IMG/VR virus record: IMGVR_UViG_3300020455_000892
Coordinates: 18,032-82,031 of that record
Reading direction: 5' to 3' (one strand)
Length of the DNA stretch: 64,000 nt
DNA from: a virus
The stretch's first letter is position 1, and every line of letters begins with the position of its first letter. Below the pieces are notes generated by a model. It searched no databases and was not told the DNA's origin. It was given only the letters and a program-made list of their open reading frames with translations. This document shows, in pieces, positions 17,612-26,455 of the stretch. The translations under genes were made by a program, and so were the position numbers.

Positions 17612-20600
17612 TTACACCAACATACTTTGTCTAATTACTTTATATTGTGTGCTATTAGTACTAGCACCGGTTGCTAATAATCTAGCATTGCCACTGTTTG
17701 TATCTGCATCTAGTGTAAACAATTCTGCACTACCTGTCATTACAATACCATAAACACTGACATATGCAGTGGAGCCATCATGTACCAGTAATGCTTCTGT
17801 TATTTGATATTCGCTACTGACTGTATCAGTAGCTTGGATTACATATTTGCAACTTCTAAATTTTGTAAGTGCAAAAGTGTCTATTGCCGTCTGAGTTGTT
17901 GTTGCGAGAGTGGTTGCGGCTGTTTCGAGTGTGCTTACACCATTAATACGGATGGCTCCATCTACATGTAGTTTTTCCAACGGATTTGTCTGACCGATGC
18001 CAACATTACCTGTAGTGTCTGGCATGATCTCAATGTCTCTGCCACTACTGCTTACAATTTGATGTGTTATTACATCTAAGTTGCCACCTAGTTCTGGACT
18101 AGTGTCTTCGTTAACATTTTGCATGCCACTGCCACTTAGGTTTTGTACACTGGTAAACACCAGTTGTCCACTACCGTTAGTTGCTAGTACTTGGTCTATA
18201 TTTCCATCTGCTGTTGGATAATTAATACCACTGATTTGTACTTTACCAGTACCATCAGGTTGAATAACAATATTACCACTATTAGTACTAGTAATTGTTT
18301 TATTGTTAACTACTAAGTTACCACCTAATTGAGGAGTTGTATCGTTTACAAGATCAGCTCTAGCTTGTGTAAAGTATAAGTTTGTGCTACCTTCTGGTAA
18401 ATCATCTGTGCTAACTTGATTTGTACCTGTACCGAAATCAATGTGTGTATCATTTATACTGTTTGCTGTTGGACTAAAAGTTGGAGTAACTGTGCTTACT
18501 CCAGTAACATGTCCTTCTGCATCAACAGTTACTATTGGTATAAGTGTAGCTGATCCATAAGCGCCTGCACTAACACCACTATTTCCACTATGTACATTAG
18601 CACCATTTATTTGTGTTGCGCCGGTTGTGTAATCTATTGTAAACTTGTTTAAGCTAGCTCCAAAAGCAAAATTACCAGTTGCGCCAATTTGCATACGCTG
18701 TGTGCCAGCAGTAAAGAAATCCATTTCATCATTGTCACTGGTACCTGTTTCAAATTCAATTTTTGTATCACCGTCGCCGTCTTGTGTTGCACCAGCACCT
18801 TCAACTGCTAGTTTTTTCCATACAGTATTAGTACCATCATAGTACTCCATTTTTTGGTCATCTGTATTGTACCTAAAAATACCTTGCACAGGAGTTGGTC
18901 GTTGTGCAGTTGTTCCAGTTGGCCCTTGTATACCTCCTGTACCTACTGCACCGAATACATTACCTGTCCAGTATAATGCGTTTGATCCAATTAATTCACC
19001 GCTTATAGCTGTGTAAGGAATCTGTGTAGAACTTAAATTTTGTGCTTTTAAACTAGTTGCTTCTAAGTTACCTGCATTATCAATACTAATTAATGTGTGG
19101 TTTGACAACCCTAATTGTGGAAGTGTAATAGCAACTATCTCACCAGTAACAATAATATCAATCTGATCACCATTCTGAGGAGTTGATAAAAATGTGATTA
19201 CACCACTTGACTCAGTATAGTCATTTGTTTTTTGCATCAACACACCGTTTAAAAACACCATGCTTACAGTACCATCACCTGCAACAGGATCAAATACTGT
19301 AGTTGATCCATTAGCTGTAAAGTTTACTGGAATAAAACCTGTGTCAGCACCACTAACAACAGATACCCATTCGCCGCCTGTATATACATAAAGTTCAGCT
19401 GTAGTACCTGTATCAAACCAAAGGTCACCAGCATTAACACCTACAGTAGGTGCATTGTTTTGATAGTATGCTGTTCCGCTTCCGCTAGCAATAGTTTGGA
19501 ATGTTGCAACTCCATTTGCATCTAATACCGGTACTTGTCCTGTTGTTCCTCGTACAGTTGGTAATTTATAGAATGTTGAACTGCTGGAATCACCAATAAT
19601 AAAATCACCATTGGCATCTATCATTGCTCTTTCTGTGCCAGCTGTAGTGAATCTTATTTTGTCTTCATCAGCTGAAGCTTCTACTTTAATATGTGTGTCT
19701 GCATCTTGGTCTGTGATTGCATCACCAGAACCTCCACCACCACCGCCTGTGATAGTTATAGTTTTGGTTGCGCCTGTACCTGTTGCTGTAACACCAGGCC
19801 CTACAAAATTAAGTGTAGTAGCGGCTGTGGTTAAATTTGTACCTTCGTCTTGTACTGTAATTTGACCACCAACAGTTCCCCAACTGTAATCTGCACCATC
19901 ATAAATTAATGCTTGACCAGTTGTTGCTGTGCTTAGATTTAAGTGTGCGTCAACATCACTATCGCCATATTGAGCTACACCTGTAATTGTAATTTCATCT
20001 GTAGTAGCATCTGTGGTAATTGTAATACCTGTTCCTGCTACTAGTGTTAGTGTGTCAGTACTGCTATCTGCTTCTACTGTAGTTTGTCCACTTACTGCAA
20101 TCTTATCAAATACATTTTGTGAACCACCAGAAACAGAAAATATAACTCTGTCGTTGATGTCATCAGTTGTAAGAGTCATACCAGGACCAGCAACAAATGT
20201 TAATGTGTCTGCTACGTTATCAGCATGGATAGTATTTTGTCCACTTATAGCAATTTTATCAAACAAGTTCTGTGCAGATCCACCTCCACCTCCTACAGTT
20301 TGAATAGTAATTTCATCTGTATTAGGATTAGTTGTAATCGAAATACCAGTGCCACCTACAAGTGTTAGTGTATCAGTACTGCTATCTGCAACAACATCTG
20401 ATTGTCCACTTACTGAAATAGTTTTGAATGTTTCAGTAACTTGTGAATTTTCTATTGTTATTTCATCTGTAGTTGCATCTGTACTAATTGTAATACCTGT
20501 GCCAGCTACAAGCGTGAGTATATCTTCTGCTTGATCTGCTACTATGCTGTCTTGTCCAGTTACTGAAATAGTTTTAAATGCTTCATTAACTGGAGGTGTT

Positions 20601-21262
20601 GTGCCAACTTCTACCCAAGCTGTACCATTGTAAACTTCTGCTTTGTTATTAGTTGTACTAAAACGTAACATACCAGTTTGAGCAGTACCTGGTCTTTCTG
20701 CATCTGTACCTTGAGGAAGGATAAATGACTCTGTGCTAGCACTAGCATCTATAGTGCCTCCTATAAAAATATTTTTCCATTTTTTAAGAGAACTACCTAA
20801 ATTGTATGTACTATCTAAATTAGGAAGTAAACTGTTATTAAAGTCTGAATTAACGTTGATGCCATCTGTGTCTGCATCACCTATTGTAATATCTCCTCCA
20901 ATAGTAACATTACCTTTTAATTCTGTATTGCCTTCAACTGTAAATTTACCAGTGTTATCAATGCTTACACGTTCTGTGCCAGCAGTAAAGAATTTTATAG
21001 TATCATTATCTAGAGGATTATCAACTTCAATATATGTATCTTGGTCGGCATCGATTACGCCACCAATATTTTTCCATGCTACACCATTGTAGCCTTCAAA
21101 CCTGTTAAGTTGTGAATTAAATCTTATTTGACCTGTAGCCGCTGTACTAGGTCGTTGAGCTGTATTACCAACAGGAATTCTGATACTCCCGTTGGTGTTA
21201 ATGTTAAGTGTACCACTTTGAGTGGTAATTCTATCCTTCTGATGATCTAAATTTAATGCCAT
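17612..21262 (-). CDS. Large tail-fibre-like protein with tandem repeats
   Basis: A 1216-residue protein, the largest of the fibre array. It begins MALNLDHQKDRITTQSGTLN and has several NTAQRPSTAATGQIRFNS / TGMLRFSTTNNKAEVYNG segments, a phage-fibre element that also recurs near residue 780. Residues about 225-427 are four tandem copies of a roughly 50-residue unit with the pattern KIxVSGQxxVxADxxxDTLTLVAGTGI then TDxxTDEITI. Two PQLGG/PELGG motifs lie near residues 970 and 1050. The C-terminal 100 residues (FALTKFRSCKYVIQATDTVS onward) form a distinct beta domain ending VIRQSMLV. A late-type box lies upstream, overlapping the end of the heme oxygenase gene. A long shaft fibre is the likeliest role. 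Confidence 0.82.
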   Translation of the reverse strand: MALNLDHQKDRITTQSGTLNINTNGSIRIPVGNTAQRPSTAATGQIRFNSQLNRFEGYNGVAWKNIGGVIDADQDTYIEVDNPLDNDTIKFFTAGTERVSIDNTGKFTVEGNTELKGNVTIGGDITIGDADTDGINVNSDFNNSLLPNLDSTYNLGSSLKKWKNIFIGGTIDASASTESFILPQGTDAERPGTAQTGMLRFSTTNNKAEVYNGTAWVEVGTTPPVNEAFKTISVTGQDSIVADQAEDILTLVAGTGITISTDATTDEITIENSQVTETFKTISVSGQSDVVADSSTDTLTLVGGTGISITTNPNTDEITIQTVGGGGGSAQNLFDKIAISGQNTIHADNVADTLTFVAGPGMTLTTDDINDRVIFSVSGGSQNVFDKIAVSGQTTVEADSSTDTLTLVAGTGITITTDATTDEITITGVAQYGDSDVDAHLNLSTATTGQALIYDGADYSWGTVGGQITVQDEGTNLTTAATTLNFVGPGVTATGTGATKTITITGGGGGGSGDAITDQDADTHIKVEASADEDKIRFTTAGTERAMIDANGDFIIGDSSSSTFYKLPTVRGTTGQVPVLDANGVATFQTIASGSGTAYYQNNAPTVGVNAGDLWFDTGTTAELYVYTGGEWVSVVSGADTGFIPVNFTANGSTTVFDPVAGDGTVSMVFLNGVLMQKTNDYTESSGVITFLSTPQNGDQIDIIVTGEIVAITLPQLGLSNHTLISIDNAGNLEATSLKAQNLSSTQIPYTAISGELIGSNALYWTGNVFGAVGTGGIQGPTGTTAQRPTPVQGIFRYNTDDQKMEYYDGTNTVWKKLAVEGAGATQDGDGDTKIEFETGTSDNDEMDFFTAGTQRMQIGATGNFAFGASLNKFTIDYTTGATQINGANVHSGNSGVSAGAYGSATLIPIVTVDAEGHVTGVSTVTPTFSPTANSINDTHIDFGTGTNQVSTDDLPEGSTNLYFTQARADLVNDTTPQLGGNLVVNNKTITSTNSGNIVIQPDGTGKVQISGINYPTADGNIDQVLATNGSGQLVFTSVQNLSGSGMQNVNEDTSPELGGNLDVITHQIVSSSGRDIEIMPDTTGNVGIGQTNPLEKLHVDGAIRINGVSTLETAATTLATTTQTAIDTFALTKFRSCKYVIQATDTVSSEYQITEALLVHDGSTAYVSVYGIVMTGSAELFTLDADTNSGNARLLATGASTNSTQYKVIRQSMLV
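19985..20590 (-). repeat. Four tandem ~50-residue repeats in the large fibre
   Basis: Inside the 1216-residue gene four consecutive coding repeats share the pattern F(K/D)xIxVSGQ, then AD...DTLTLVAGTGI and TDE(I)TI. The third copy is the most divergent (TLTFVAGPGM and DRVIFSV). Read directly from the translation; boundaries are approximate. Confidence 0.75.
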
Positions 21263-21287
21263 GCATGTCTCTCACAACTGTTTTATA

Positions 21288-21295
21288 TATTTAGT
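21288..21295 (-). promoter_or_regulatory. Late-type promoter box, weak
   Basis: The minus strand reads ACTAAATA, 33 bases before the start of the 1216-residue fibre and overlapping the stop codon of the heme oxygenase gene. It keeps the TAAATA core of the other fibre promoters but has two mismatches to TATAAATA. Confidence 0.4.
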
Positions 21296-21824
21296 TGTTT
21301 GAGACCGCCATTTGTTTAAAAAGCTCTGTGGCAAAGTCGAAACATATTTTTGCTTCATCTGCCATACTATCATCTAGTTTTGTACGAATTTTGTCTTTGA
21401 GTACATCTACTTCTTCATCAAATTGGTACATAGTTCCTGCACCAGGAGTGCGTTTAGCAATCATTTGTCCACCACTAAGGTCACCCATATGACGTACATA
21501 TATGTGTGCCATAAGTTTGTTAGGGTCGTCTTTGATTGTTAACAAATGATTTGCATACTTTTCAACTACAGGATATATTGTTGGTTTATAATCTGTAAGT
21601 TGTTGTTCTAATTCTAGTATATCGGCATGTATCTTCGGAGCAATAATTACATCAGTGAGGTTATGCAATCTTGCAAAATTTTCTAATATATTATATTGAG
21701 GGTGTTGGTTGTGTAAAAAATCACAGTAACGCTCGGCACTAATACCGCCCATTAGTTCTTTCACAAAATCTTGCCGTTCAGCATTTTTGTGATGTTCCCA
21801 AGTTAGTTCTTTAAGATTACTCAT
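21291..21824 (-). CDS. ho: Heme oxygenase
   Basis: A 177-residue HO-family protein, shorter than the usual 230-240. The N-terminal helix has HHKNAERQDFVKELMGG (His11/His12, with the proximal heme ligand probably His12). The distal-helix signature GDLSGGQ lies at 114-120, in YVRHMGDLSGGQMIAKR. Heme oxygenase opens heme to biliverdin, CO and iron using ferredoxin; in cyanophages it feeds bilin synthesis, and in other hosts it can release iron. No bilin reductase is in the window. The gene sits inside the late fibre array, 29 bases after the subtilase gene. A TTGACA-16-TACATT promoter with an extended -10 TGC overlaps the end of that gene and would start transcription at or next to the ATG, so the mRNA could be leaderless. 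The start is favoured because the heme-ligand helix begins at residue 8. Confidence 0.88.
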   Translation of the reverse strand: MSNLKELTWEHHKNAERQDFVKELMGGISAERYCDFLHNQHPQYNILENFARLHNLTDVIIAPKIHADILELEQQLTDYKPTIYPVVEKYANHLLTIKDDPNKLMAHIYVRHMGDLSGGQMIAKRTPGAGTMYQFDEEVDVLKDKIRTKLDDSMADEAKICFDFATELFKQMAVSNN

Positions 21825-21829
21825 ACTTT

Positions 21830-21857
21830 AATGTAGCACACTTCTTAGATTTGTCAA
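21830..21857 (-). promoter_or_regulatory. Sigma70-like promoter of heme oxygenase
   Basis: On the minus strand TTGACA (21852-21857) is followed after 16 bases by TACATT (21830-21835), preceded by TGC as an extended -10. The -35 is perfect and the -10 matches 4 of 6. The predicted start site is essentially the ATG at 21824. It is the only sigma70-type promoter seen inside the late fibre array. Confidence 0.5.
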
Positions 21858-24262
21858 TCTCTTTGAATATTCCAAGTACCACTAACAGTTAACCCACTTC
21901 CGATGGTAAGATCTTTAGCTGTTGTTTCTTTAGTAGTATGACTGTATGTACCACCTTGATATATTACTCTAGCAGTTGCACCTTGAAGTTTATTATAATC
22001 ACCATGTCCTGCATCTGTAGCACCAGTATCTTCTACACCATCATAAAAATCATTTGTAGTGTCTTGATTCTGTAGTGTTGCAAGCCAAGTTTTTATATCA
22101 GCTGTTGACCAACTACGATTGAATTCAACTACTGTTGCAATTAATCCTGCCGCTATAGGACATGCCGCACTAGTGCCACTGAATCTTACATCTCTGCTAG
22201 TACTAGCTGATCCAGTTTGTCCATCACTCCAGGTTGTATTGCCACTTTTACTCACATATGAATTATCATATCTAGGAATGTCAGTACCATAAGTTCCTAC
22301 AGTTGCGGCTAAACTTCCATCTCCTGGTGAAAACAAATCAATCATATTTCCCATATCACTGTAATTTACTTTGCGTTCTTTTGTGCCAGTGGCAAATTGA
22401 TCATCTAAACAACCAACATTAATTGCTGGGTTTGTTCTATTTCCTGGCTGTACAATAATACTACCTTGCATTGCACCGTGGTATTCGCAATTATAATAAA
22501 ACTGTTCACCACCTGTGCTTGATGCTGTACGCTGGTTAGGTGACCAGATTACTGTACCACTTTGTGCTCCGTTACCTGATGCTGTAGGGTAATCCACAGC
22601 ATTTGCTGTGCCTGTACCAGCTGTATGATTGATATAAAAAGGATGCCCGTTAGCACTTACACTAAATTGAACAGTATCTCCTCTGTTAATAGTAACAGTA
22701 GGATTGCTTCCGCTTACACTTCCGTTTCTATCTGTACCACTTAATGTATAAGCACTTGATCCACTTGCGGTTACTGTAATATTAAATGTCTGAGGATCTC
22801 CCCAAGTCGCTCCTGCATGTTGTGGGAACCCTGGTCTATTAGTTGTGGGCATAACTTGATATCCAAATTGATAAATGCCTACACCATCTCCAAAGTGTCC
22901 TGTATTACTAGTATGCCAGTAGTTGTCATAGTCTGGATGATCCCATCGTGTTTGTTTTTGATTACTGTTTCCAGATGCACATACAAAAAGAACACCAGCG
23001 TCAACCATTTCTTTTGCACTTGTTACTATACTTGAATCTAAGAATTCACTTTTCATTCTACCGCCATCACCTGTATCGCCTACATAACGCATAAACTGTG
23101 GTTTGTTGGAATCTTGAGTGTAAGATATTGCACTACCGGTTCTATGAAATGCATAAGCACTACTGTTAGGGGTTGCTCTATATCCCCAACTGTTTGAACT
23201 TATTGTTGGATCTTGTGTTCCGTAGTTTGGATTAACAGGTTTAGCTTGATGAAATATTTTTTGTACGTCCCATACTCTGGTGAGTCCTAATCCATATCCA
23301 CTATATCCATCAATTACCCATTTGTTGGCATTGTATGCCCATCCGTGTGTTCTTCCATATATTTGACTACCACACTGTGTACCATGTGTACCGTCATATG
23401 TATTTGTGTTAAAATCACCGTTTGCTCTTAGTCTTGTATAACCTGATGGTACTGCTACTGTACCATAACTAGAAAAAGCGGCACTTCTATTACTTGTGCT
23501 TCCCCACCAACTTCTAGCTTCTGATTCAGTAGGCACTGTAGTTCCATCCCATCTAGTTTCTAGTCTACTGCCAGGAGCGGCATCAAACCATGCAGGGTCT
23601 ATATAATAAGGACCGTCCAAAACTAAATCTAAACAATCGCATATACCATCACCTGGTAATACATTTCCACCAATGTAATCTTGTGGTGATTCACTAGCTG
23701 GTCGGTTGTTAATAAATTCTATATGTCCAATCCAAGTACCATTGTCCATGCACACAACATCTACATCTTTACCTGTGCCATACTTTTTAATATTAGCATT
23801 TACTGTAAGTGCATCACTTGACCAAATATCTCTTTTTGCTTTTGGACCATTTTCTCTTGTTGTTCTTAATAACTGATATCCACATCTTTTTAAGTCAGTG
23901 ATGTCCGGAACAGAAGGATAATCACTAGCACTTGCATATCGATTCCTATGCTTGACTGGTGCGTTATATCTATAAGTTTCTGTAATCATACAGTGTAATT
24001 CATCAGCAGGTGGTTGAGGATAGTCATCAGGGTTTCTGTCTGGATCTTTATGTAAAAAAGCAATCTGCGGATCTTTTTCTAGTTCTGCCGCTTCCTCTTC
24101 GCTTAACCAAAACACACCTCTTGTAGGACTATGTAATATATCATCAGTTTGCTCTACTTCTCTAGCAATATATGTTGGATCATCAGGATCACGTAAACTA
24201 GAGTCTAGTGCGTCATATTGTTCTTTGGTATGTGTACCTAAATGATAATGAAAACTTGCCAT
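21854..24262 (-). CDS. Subtilisin-like (S8) protease with inserted cupredoxin-like domain
   Basis: An 802-residue serine protease of the subtilase family. The catalytic triad is visible: Asp173 (VVCMDNGTWIGHIEF), His293 (YDGTHGTQCGSQIYG) and Ser698 (SGTSAACPIAAG). The oxyanion Asn432 is in VLFVCASGNSN. Between the Asn and Ser blocks, at about residues 490-605, is an inserted cupredoxin-like domain with HPF (His540) and YYNCEYHGAMQG (Cys592, His595, Met598). The same domain occurs in the 652-residue fibre. No signal peptide is seen, consistent with a virion or cytoplasmic protein. The C-terminus (YSHTTKETTAKDLTIGSG) resembles fibre-type beta repeats. It lies 11 bases downstream of a 79-residue gene within the fibre array. 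A virion-borne protease acting on host surface proteins or on fibre maturation is inferred. Confidence 0.85.
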   Translation of the reverse strand: MASFHYHLGTHTKEQYDALDSSLRDPDDPTYIAREVEQTDDILHSPTRGVFWLSEEEAAELEKDPQIAFLHKDPDRNPDDYPQPPADELHCMITETYRYNAPVKHRNRYASASDYPSVPDITDLKRCGYQLLRTTRENGPKAKRDIWSSDALTVNANIKKYGTGKDVDVVCMDNGTWIGHIEFINNRPASESPQDYIGGNVLPGDGICDCLDLVLDGPYYIDPAWFDAAPGSRLETRWDGTTVPTESEARSWWGSTSNRSAAFSSYGTVAVPSGYTRLRANGDFNTNTYDGTHGTQCGSQIYGRTHGWAYNANKWVIDGYSGYGLGLTRVWDVQKIFHQAKPVNPNYGTQDPTISSNSWGYRATPNSSAYAFHRTGSAISYTQDSNKPQFMRYVGDTGDGGRMKSEFLDSSIVTSAKEMVDAGVLFVCASGNSNQKQTRWDHPDYDNYWHTSNTGHFGDGVGIYQFGYQVMPTTNRPGFPQHAGATWGDPQTFNITVTASGSSAYTLSGTDRNGSVSGSNPTVTINRGDTVQFSVSANGHPFYINHTAGTGTANAVDYPTASGNGAQSGTVIWSPNQRTASSTGGEQFYYNCEYHGAMQGSIIVQPGNRTNPAINVGCLDDQFATGTKERKVNYSDMGNMIDLFSPGDGSLAATVGTYGTDIPRYDNSYVSKSGNTTWSDGQTGSASTSRDVRFSGTSAACPIAAGLIATVVEFNRSWSTADIKTWLATLQNQDTTNDFYDGVEDTGATDAGHGDYNKLQGATARVIYQGGTYSHTTKETTAKDLTIGSGLTVSGTWNIQRD

Positions 24263-24272
24263 TTATATCTCC

Positions 24273-24512
24273 TTATGGGGCAAAAGGTCGCCCGTTTTTT
24301 AATCCACCTGTGTTTGGGTTATCTATCATGCTAGAATGAGTGTTGTCATTTGGTCTATATCTAGTTGGTAATTCTGTTGCATCTGCTGTGGTTACTGCAT
24401 AGCGTCCTGGTGTTACAGTATTTGCATTTGTTCTATCCGTGCTAGCTAGTGCTAGTTTTTGATCTTGCCTATCTCTTTTATAGGTTAGTGTGGATATTCC
24501 GTTCTGTGCCAT
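24273..24512 (-). CDS. Small hypothetical protein
   Basis: A 79-residue protein (MAQNGISTLTYKRDRQDQKL...), polar and Thr/Asn/Pro-rich, ending in a Gly/Pro tail (NPNTGGLKNGRPFAP) with little predicted secondary structure beyond a short N-terminal helix. A GGAATAAC sequence precedes the ATG. It lies between the subtilase and the 224-residue fibre-like gene, 9-10 bases from each, so it is cotranscribed with them. I do not recognise it; a small virion component is possible. Confidence 0.62.
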   Translation of the reverse strand: MAQNGISTLTYKRDRQDQKLALASTDRTNANTVTPGRYAVTTADATELPTRYRPNDNTHSSMIDNPNTGGLKNGRPFAP

Positions 24513-24521
24513 TGTTATTCC

Positions 24522-25196
24522 TTAATGTAAATCTACCCAACTACCATTTGCGTAGCCTTGAAATTTGTTTGTTGTACTATTATAAATCATATCGCCGTCT
24601 GCACTAGTAAGTGCATCTCTTTGGGTTGTAGTAAAACTATGTAACTTTAGAGGAGTATCTGCAACGATAGTTCTTGTTGTTGCTTGTAAGGTAAGTGTTG
24701 TAGCACTAGTTAAAACTGGTGCACCTGCTTGACTACTAGTAAGTGTGCCTGTTACAGTTACATTATCGTCTAGTGTAATTGTTGTTCCACTACTGCTCAT
24801 TGTACTTCCGCTTACAGATAAATCTCCTAATGCGCCACCACCTGATGTTGCATCATCTGCTATTTCCCAATTACCTGAAGTACTATTATATTTTAAAATT
24901 TTGTCATTTGCTACTCCAGTTGTATCTACATCTGTTAGTCCGCCTATTGTACTTGACCCGCCTGCGATTGTAACAGTTTTAGTAGCACCAGTACCACTAG
25001 CTGTAACACCTGCACCAACAAAGTTAATTGTTGTAGCCGCAGTAGCTAATGCACTACCTTCATCTTGAATATTCAGTGGATTTCCGCCACCGCCTCCACC
25101 GCCTGGTAAATTTGTTAAAGCACTTCCATCACCAACAAATGCTGTTGCTGTTGCTGTACCTGTAACATTTATATTTTGTTCAAAGTTTGTTGCCAT
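24522..25196 (-). CDS. Short tail-fibre-like protein
   Basis: A 224-residue protein. It has the fibre segments FEQNINVTGTATATAFVGDG and NLPGGGGGGGNP near the N-terminus, then GGSSTIGGLTDVDTTGVAND and VTGTLTSSQAGAPVLTS. The last is nearly identical to a segment of the 652-residue cupredoxin-bearing fibre, as is the ending LTSADGDMIYNSTTNKFQGY. Two ATGs are adjacent; the second (25194-25196) has the better spacing to AGGAG and was chosen. It is the first gene of the fibre array transcribed from a late-type box placed just after the capsid-operon terminator. Confidence 0.78.
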   Translation of the reverse strand: MATNFEQNINVTGTATATAFVGDGSALTNLPGGGGGGGNPLNIQDEGSALATAATTINFVGAGVTASGTGATKTVTIAGGSSTIGGLTDVDTTGVANDKILKYNSTSGNWEIADDATSGGGALGDLSVSGSTMSSSGTTITLDDNVTVTGTLTSSQAGAPVLTSATTLTLQATTRTIVADTPLKLHSFTTTQRDALTSADGDMIYNSTTNKFQGYANGSWVDLH

Positions 25197-25215
25197 CATA
25201 CACTCCTATTAAACA

Positions 25216-25223
25216 TATTTATT
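25216..25223 (-). promoter_or_regulatory. Late-type promoter box
   Basis: The minus strand reads AATAAATA followed by TGTTTA. One mismatch to TATAAATA, 27 bases before the chosen start of the 224-residue fibre gene. It directly follows the capsid terminator, so it would restart transcription for the fibre array. Confidence 0.55.
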
Positions 25224-25239
25224 AGAAATCCACAAACAA

Positions 25240-25263
25240 AAACAGGGCCCGTAGGCCCTGTTT
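25240..25263 (-). terminator. Rho-independent terminator after the capsid gene
   Basis: A perfect 10-bp stem (minus strand AACAGGGCC ... GGCCCTGTT core) with a four-base loop is followed on the minus strand by TTTTTGTTTGT. It starts about 20 bases after the gp23 stop. A strong terminator at this point separates the head operon from the fibre array. Confidence 0.88.
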
Positions 25264-25283
25264 CGTTTCTTTGAAAATACCTA

Positions 25284-26444
25284 TTAGGTAAATGCAAGTT
25301 GACCAGTTGTAACTGCGATTTTGCTGAGGTAATCAGCCGCGTTACCAAGTGAGCTAGCCTGGTTTGAAAGCTCTACATAACCATATCTGGTCATAAAGCT
25401 AACTACTGGCTCAAATGTTTGTGGGTCAAGTACTGTACCGCTTGACATCAACGGAATGTATGGGCAATAGAACGCCGCGGCGTCTGTCTCTGTTGCACCT
25501 TTGTAACCAACTAGTACGTCATCATCTGCCGCATACTGGTTTACATAAATTCTCATTGTGCCGTTCAAAGTACCTACAAATTTAGTATTTGTTGGTGCTT
25601 CAAAAGCGCCTTCAGTTGATCTTGCGAACGCTGAAGTTGTAGCACTTTGTAGTACTGTTAGTACTGTTGGGCTTACAACTGCCCAGTTACCAGCGCCACG
25701 TCTTGTTCTTGCGGCGATAGTGTTTGCGTTCTTGTTGATAAGAACTGCAAGAGCGGCATGCTCGTCACCTACGAATGTTGCAGTACCTGATACGCTACCT
25801 TGAGCATATGTATCAGCCGCCGCACCAGCAAGTGATGTTAAGCTAGCAATGATCTCTTGATCGATTTCAGCAGTAATCTCTTGGGCTAGTGCCTGCATGA
25901 TTTCTGCTTCTACGTCCAAGCCATGCATTGATTGTGCATCTTGAGCCGCTTCAAAAGTCCAGCGAGCTGATAGCTTTCTGGTTTTTGCTTCGACTGTTTG
26001 CTTCAATACTTGGATTGAAAGCTTCTTACCACCAAGACCCTCTAGGGCTGAAGTAGCATCTGCTTTGTTAGTACCTGCATTACCTGAATATCCAGTTGCG
26101 ATTTGGAATGGGCTCAATGCCTCATCACCAGCTACAGCTGAATCAAAAGTTTCTGCATAACGCACTCTAAGAGTGTGAATTTGTCCAACAGGGCCTGTCA
26201 TAGGCTGTACACCAACGATCTCGTTGGCGATAACTGTTGGCATGACACGTCTAATCACTGGAAGAATAACCTTGTTAAGTGTCGCAATGTTGCCTGCTTG
26301 AGTAGCACCACCGGAAGCCGCCTCTGAGAGGTACTTCTTAGTGTTTTCAAGCGTAGTTTCCATTACTTGCTTTTTGGTTCCAGTTAGACCGTCAGTTAGA
26401 GCTATTTTAGTTTCGCTCCAATTTTCCATTAAATTGTCTGCCAT
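25284..26444 (-). CDS. gp23: Major capsid protein
   Basis: A 386-residue gp23 homologue. Family features include ATLNKVILPVIRRVMPTVIA near residue 55, IVGVQPMTGPVGQIHTLRVR near residue 77 and the C-terminal LMSSGTVLDPQTFEPVVSFM followed by TRYGYVEL. gp23 forms the hexamers of the prolate head and is normally trimmed at its N-terminus by gp21. The protein is shorter than T4 gp23 (521), with much of the difference in the N-terminal and insertion regions. An AAGGAGACCGAAA ribosome site precedes the ATG. It is the last gene of the head operon, 12 bases after the scaffold gene, and a strong terminator follows. Confidence 0.95.
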   Translation of the reverse strand: MADNLMENWSETKIALTDGLTGTKKQVMETTLENTKKYLSEAASGGATQAGNIATLNKVILPVIRRVMPTVIANEIVGVQPMTGPVGQIHTLRVRYAETFDSAVAGDEALSPFQIATGYSGNAGTNKADATSALEGLGGKKLSIQVLKQTVEAKTRKLSARWTFEAAQDAQSMHGLDVEAEIMQALAQEITAEIDQEIIASLTSLAGAAADTYAQGSVSGTATFVGDEHAALAVLINKNANTIAARTRRGAGNWAVVSPTVLTVLQSATTSAFARSTEGAFEAPTNTKFVGTLNGTMRIYVNQYAADDDVLVGYKGATETDAAAFYCPYIPLMSSGTVLDPQTFEPVVSFMTRYGYVELSNQASSLGNAADYLSKIAVTTGQLAFT

Positions 26445-26455
26445 TTTCGGTCTCC

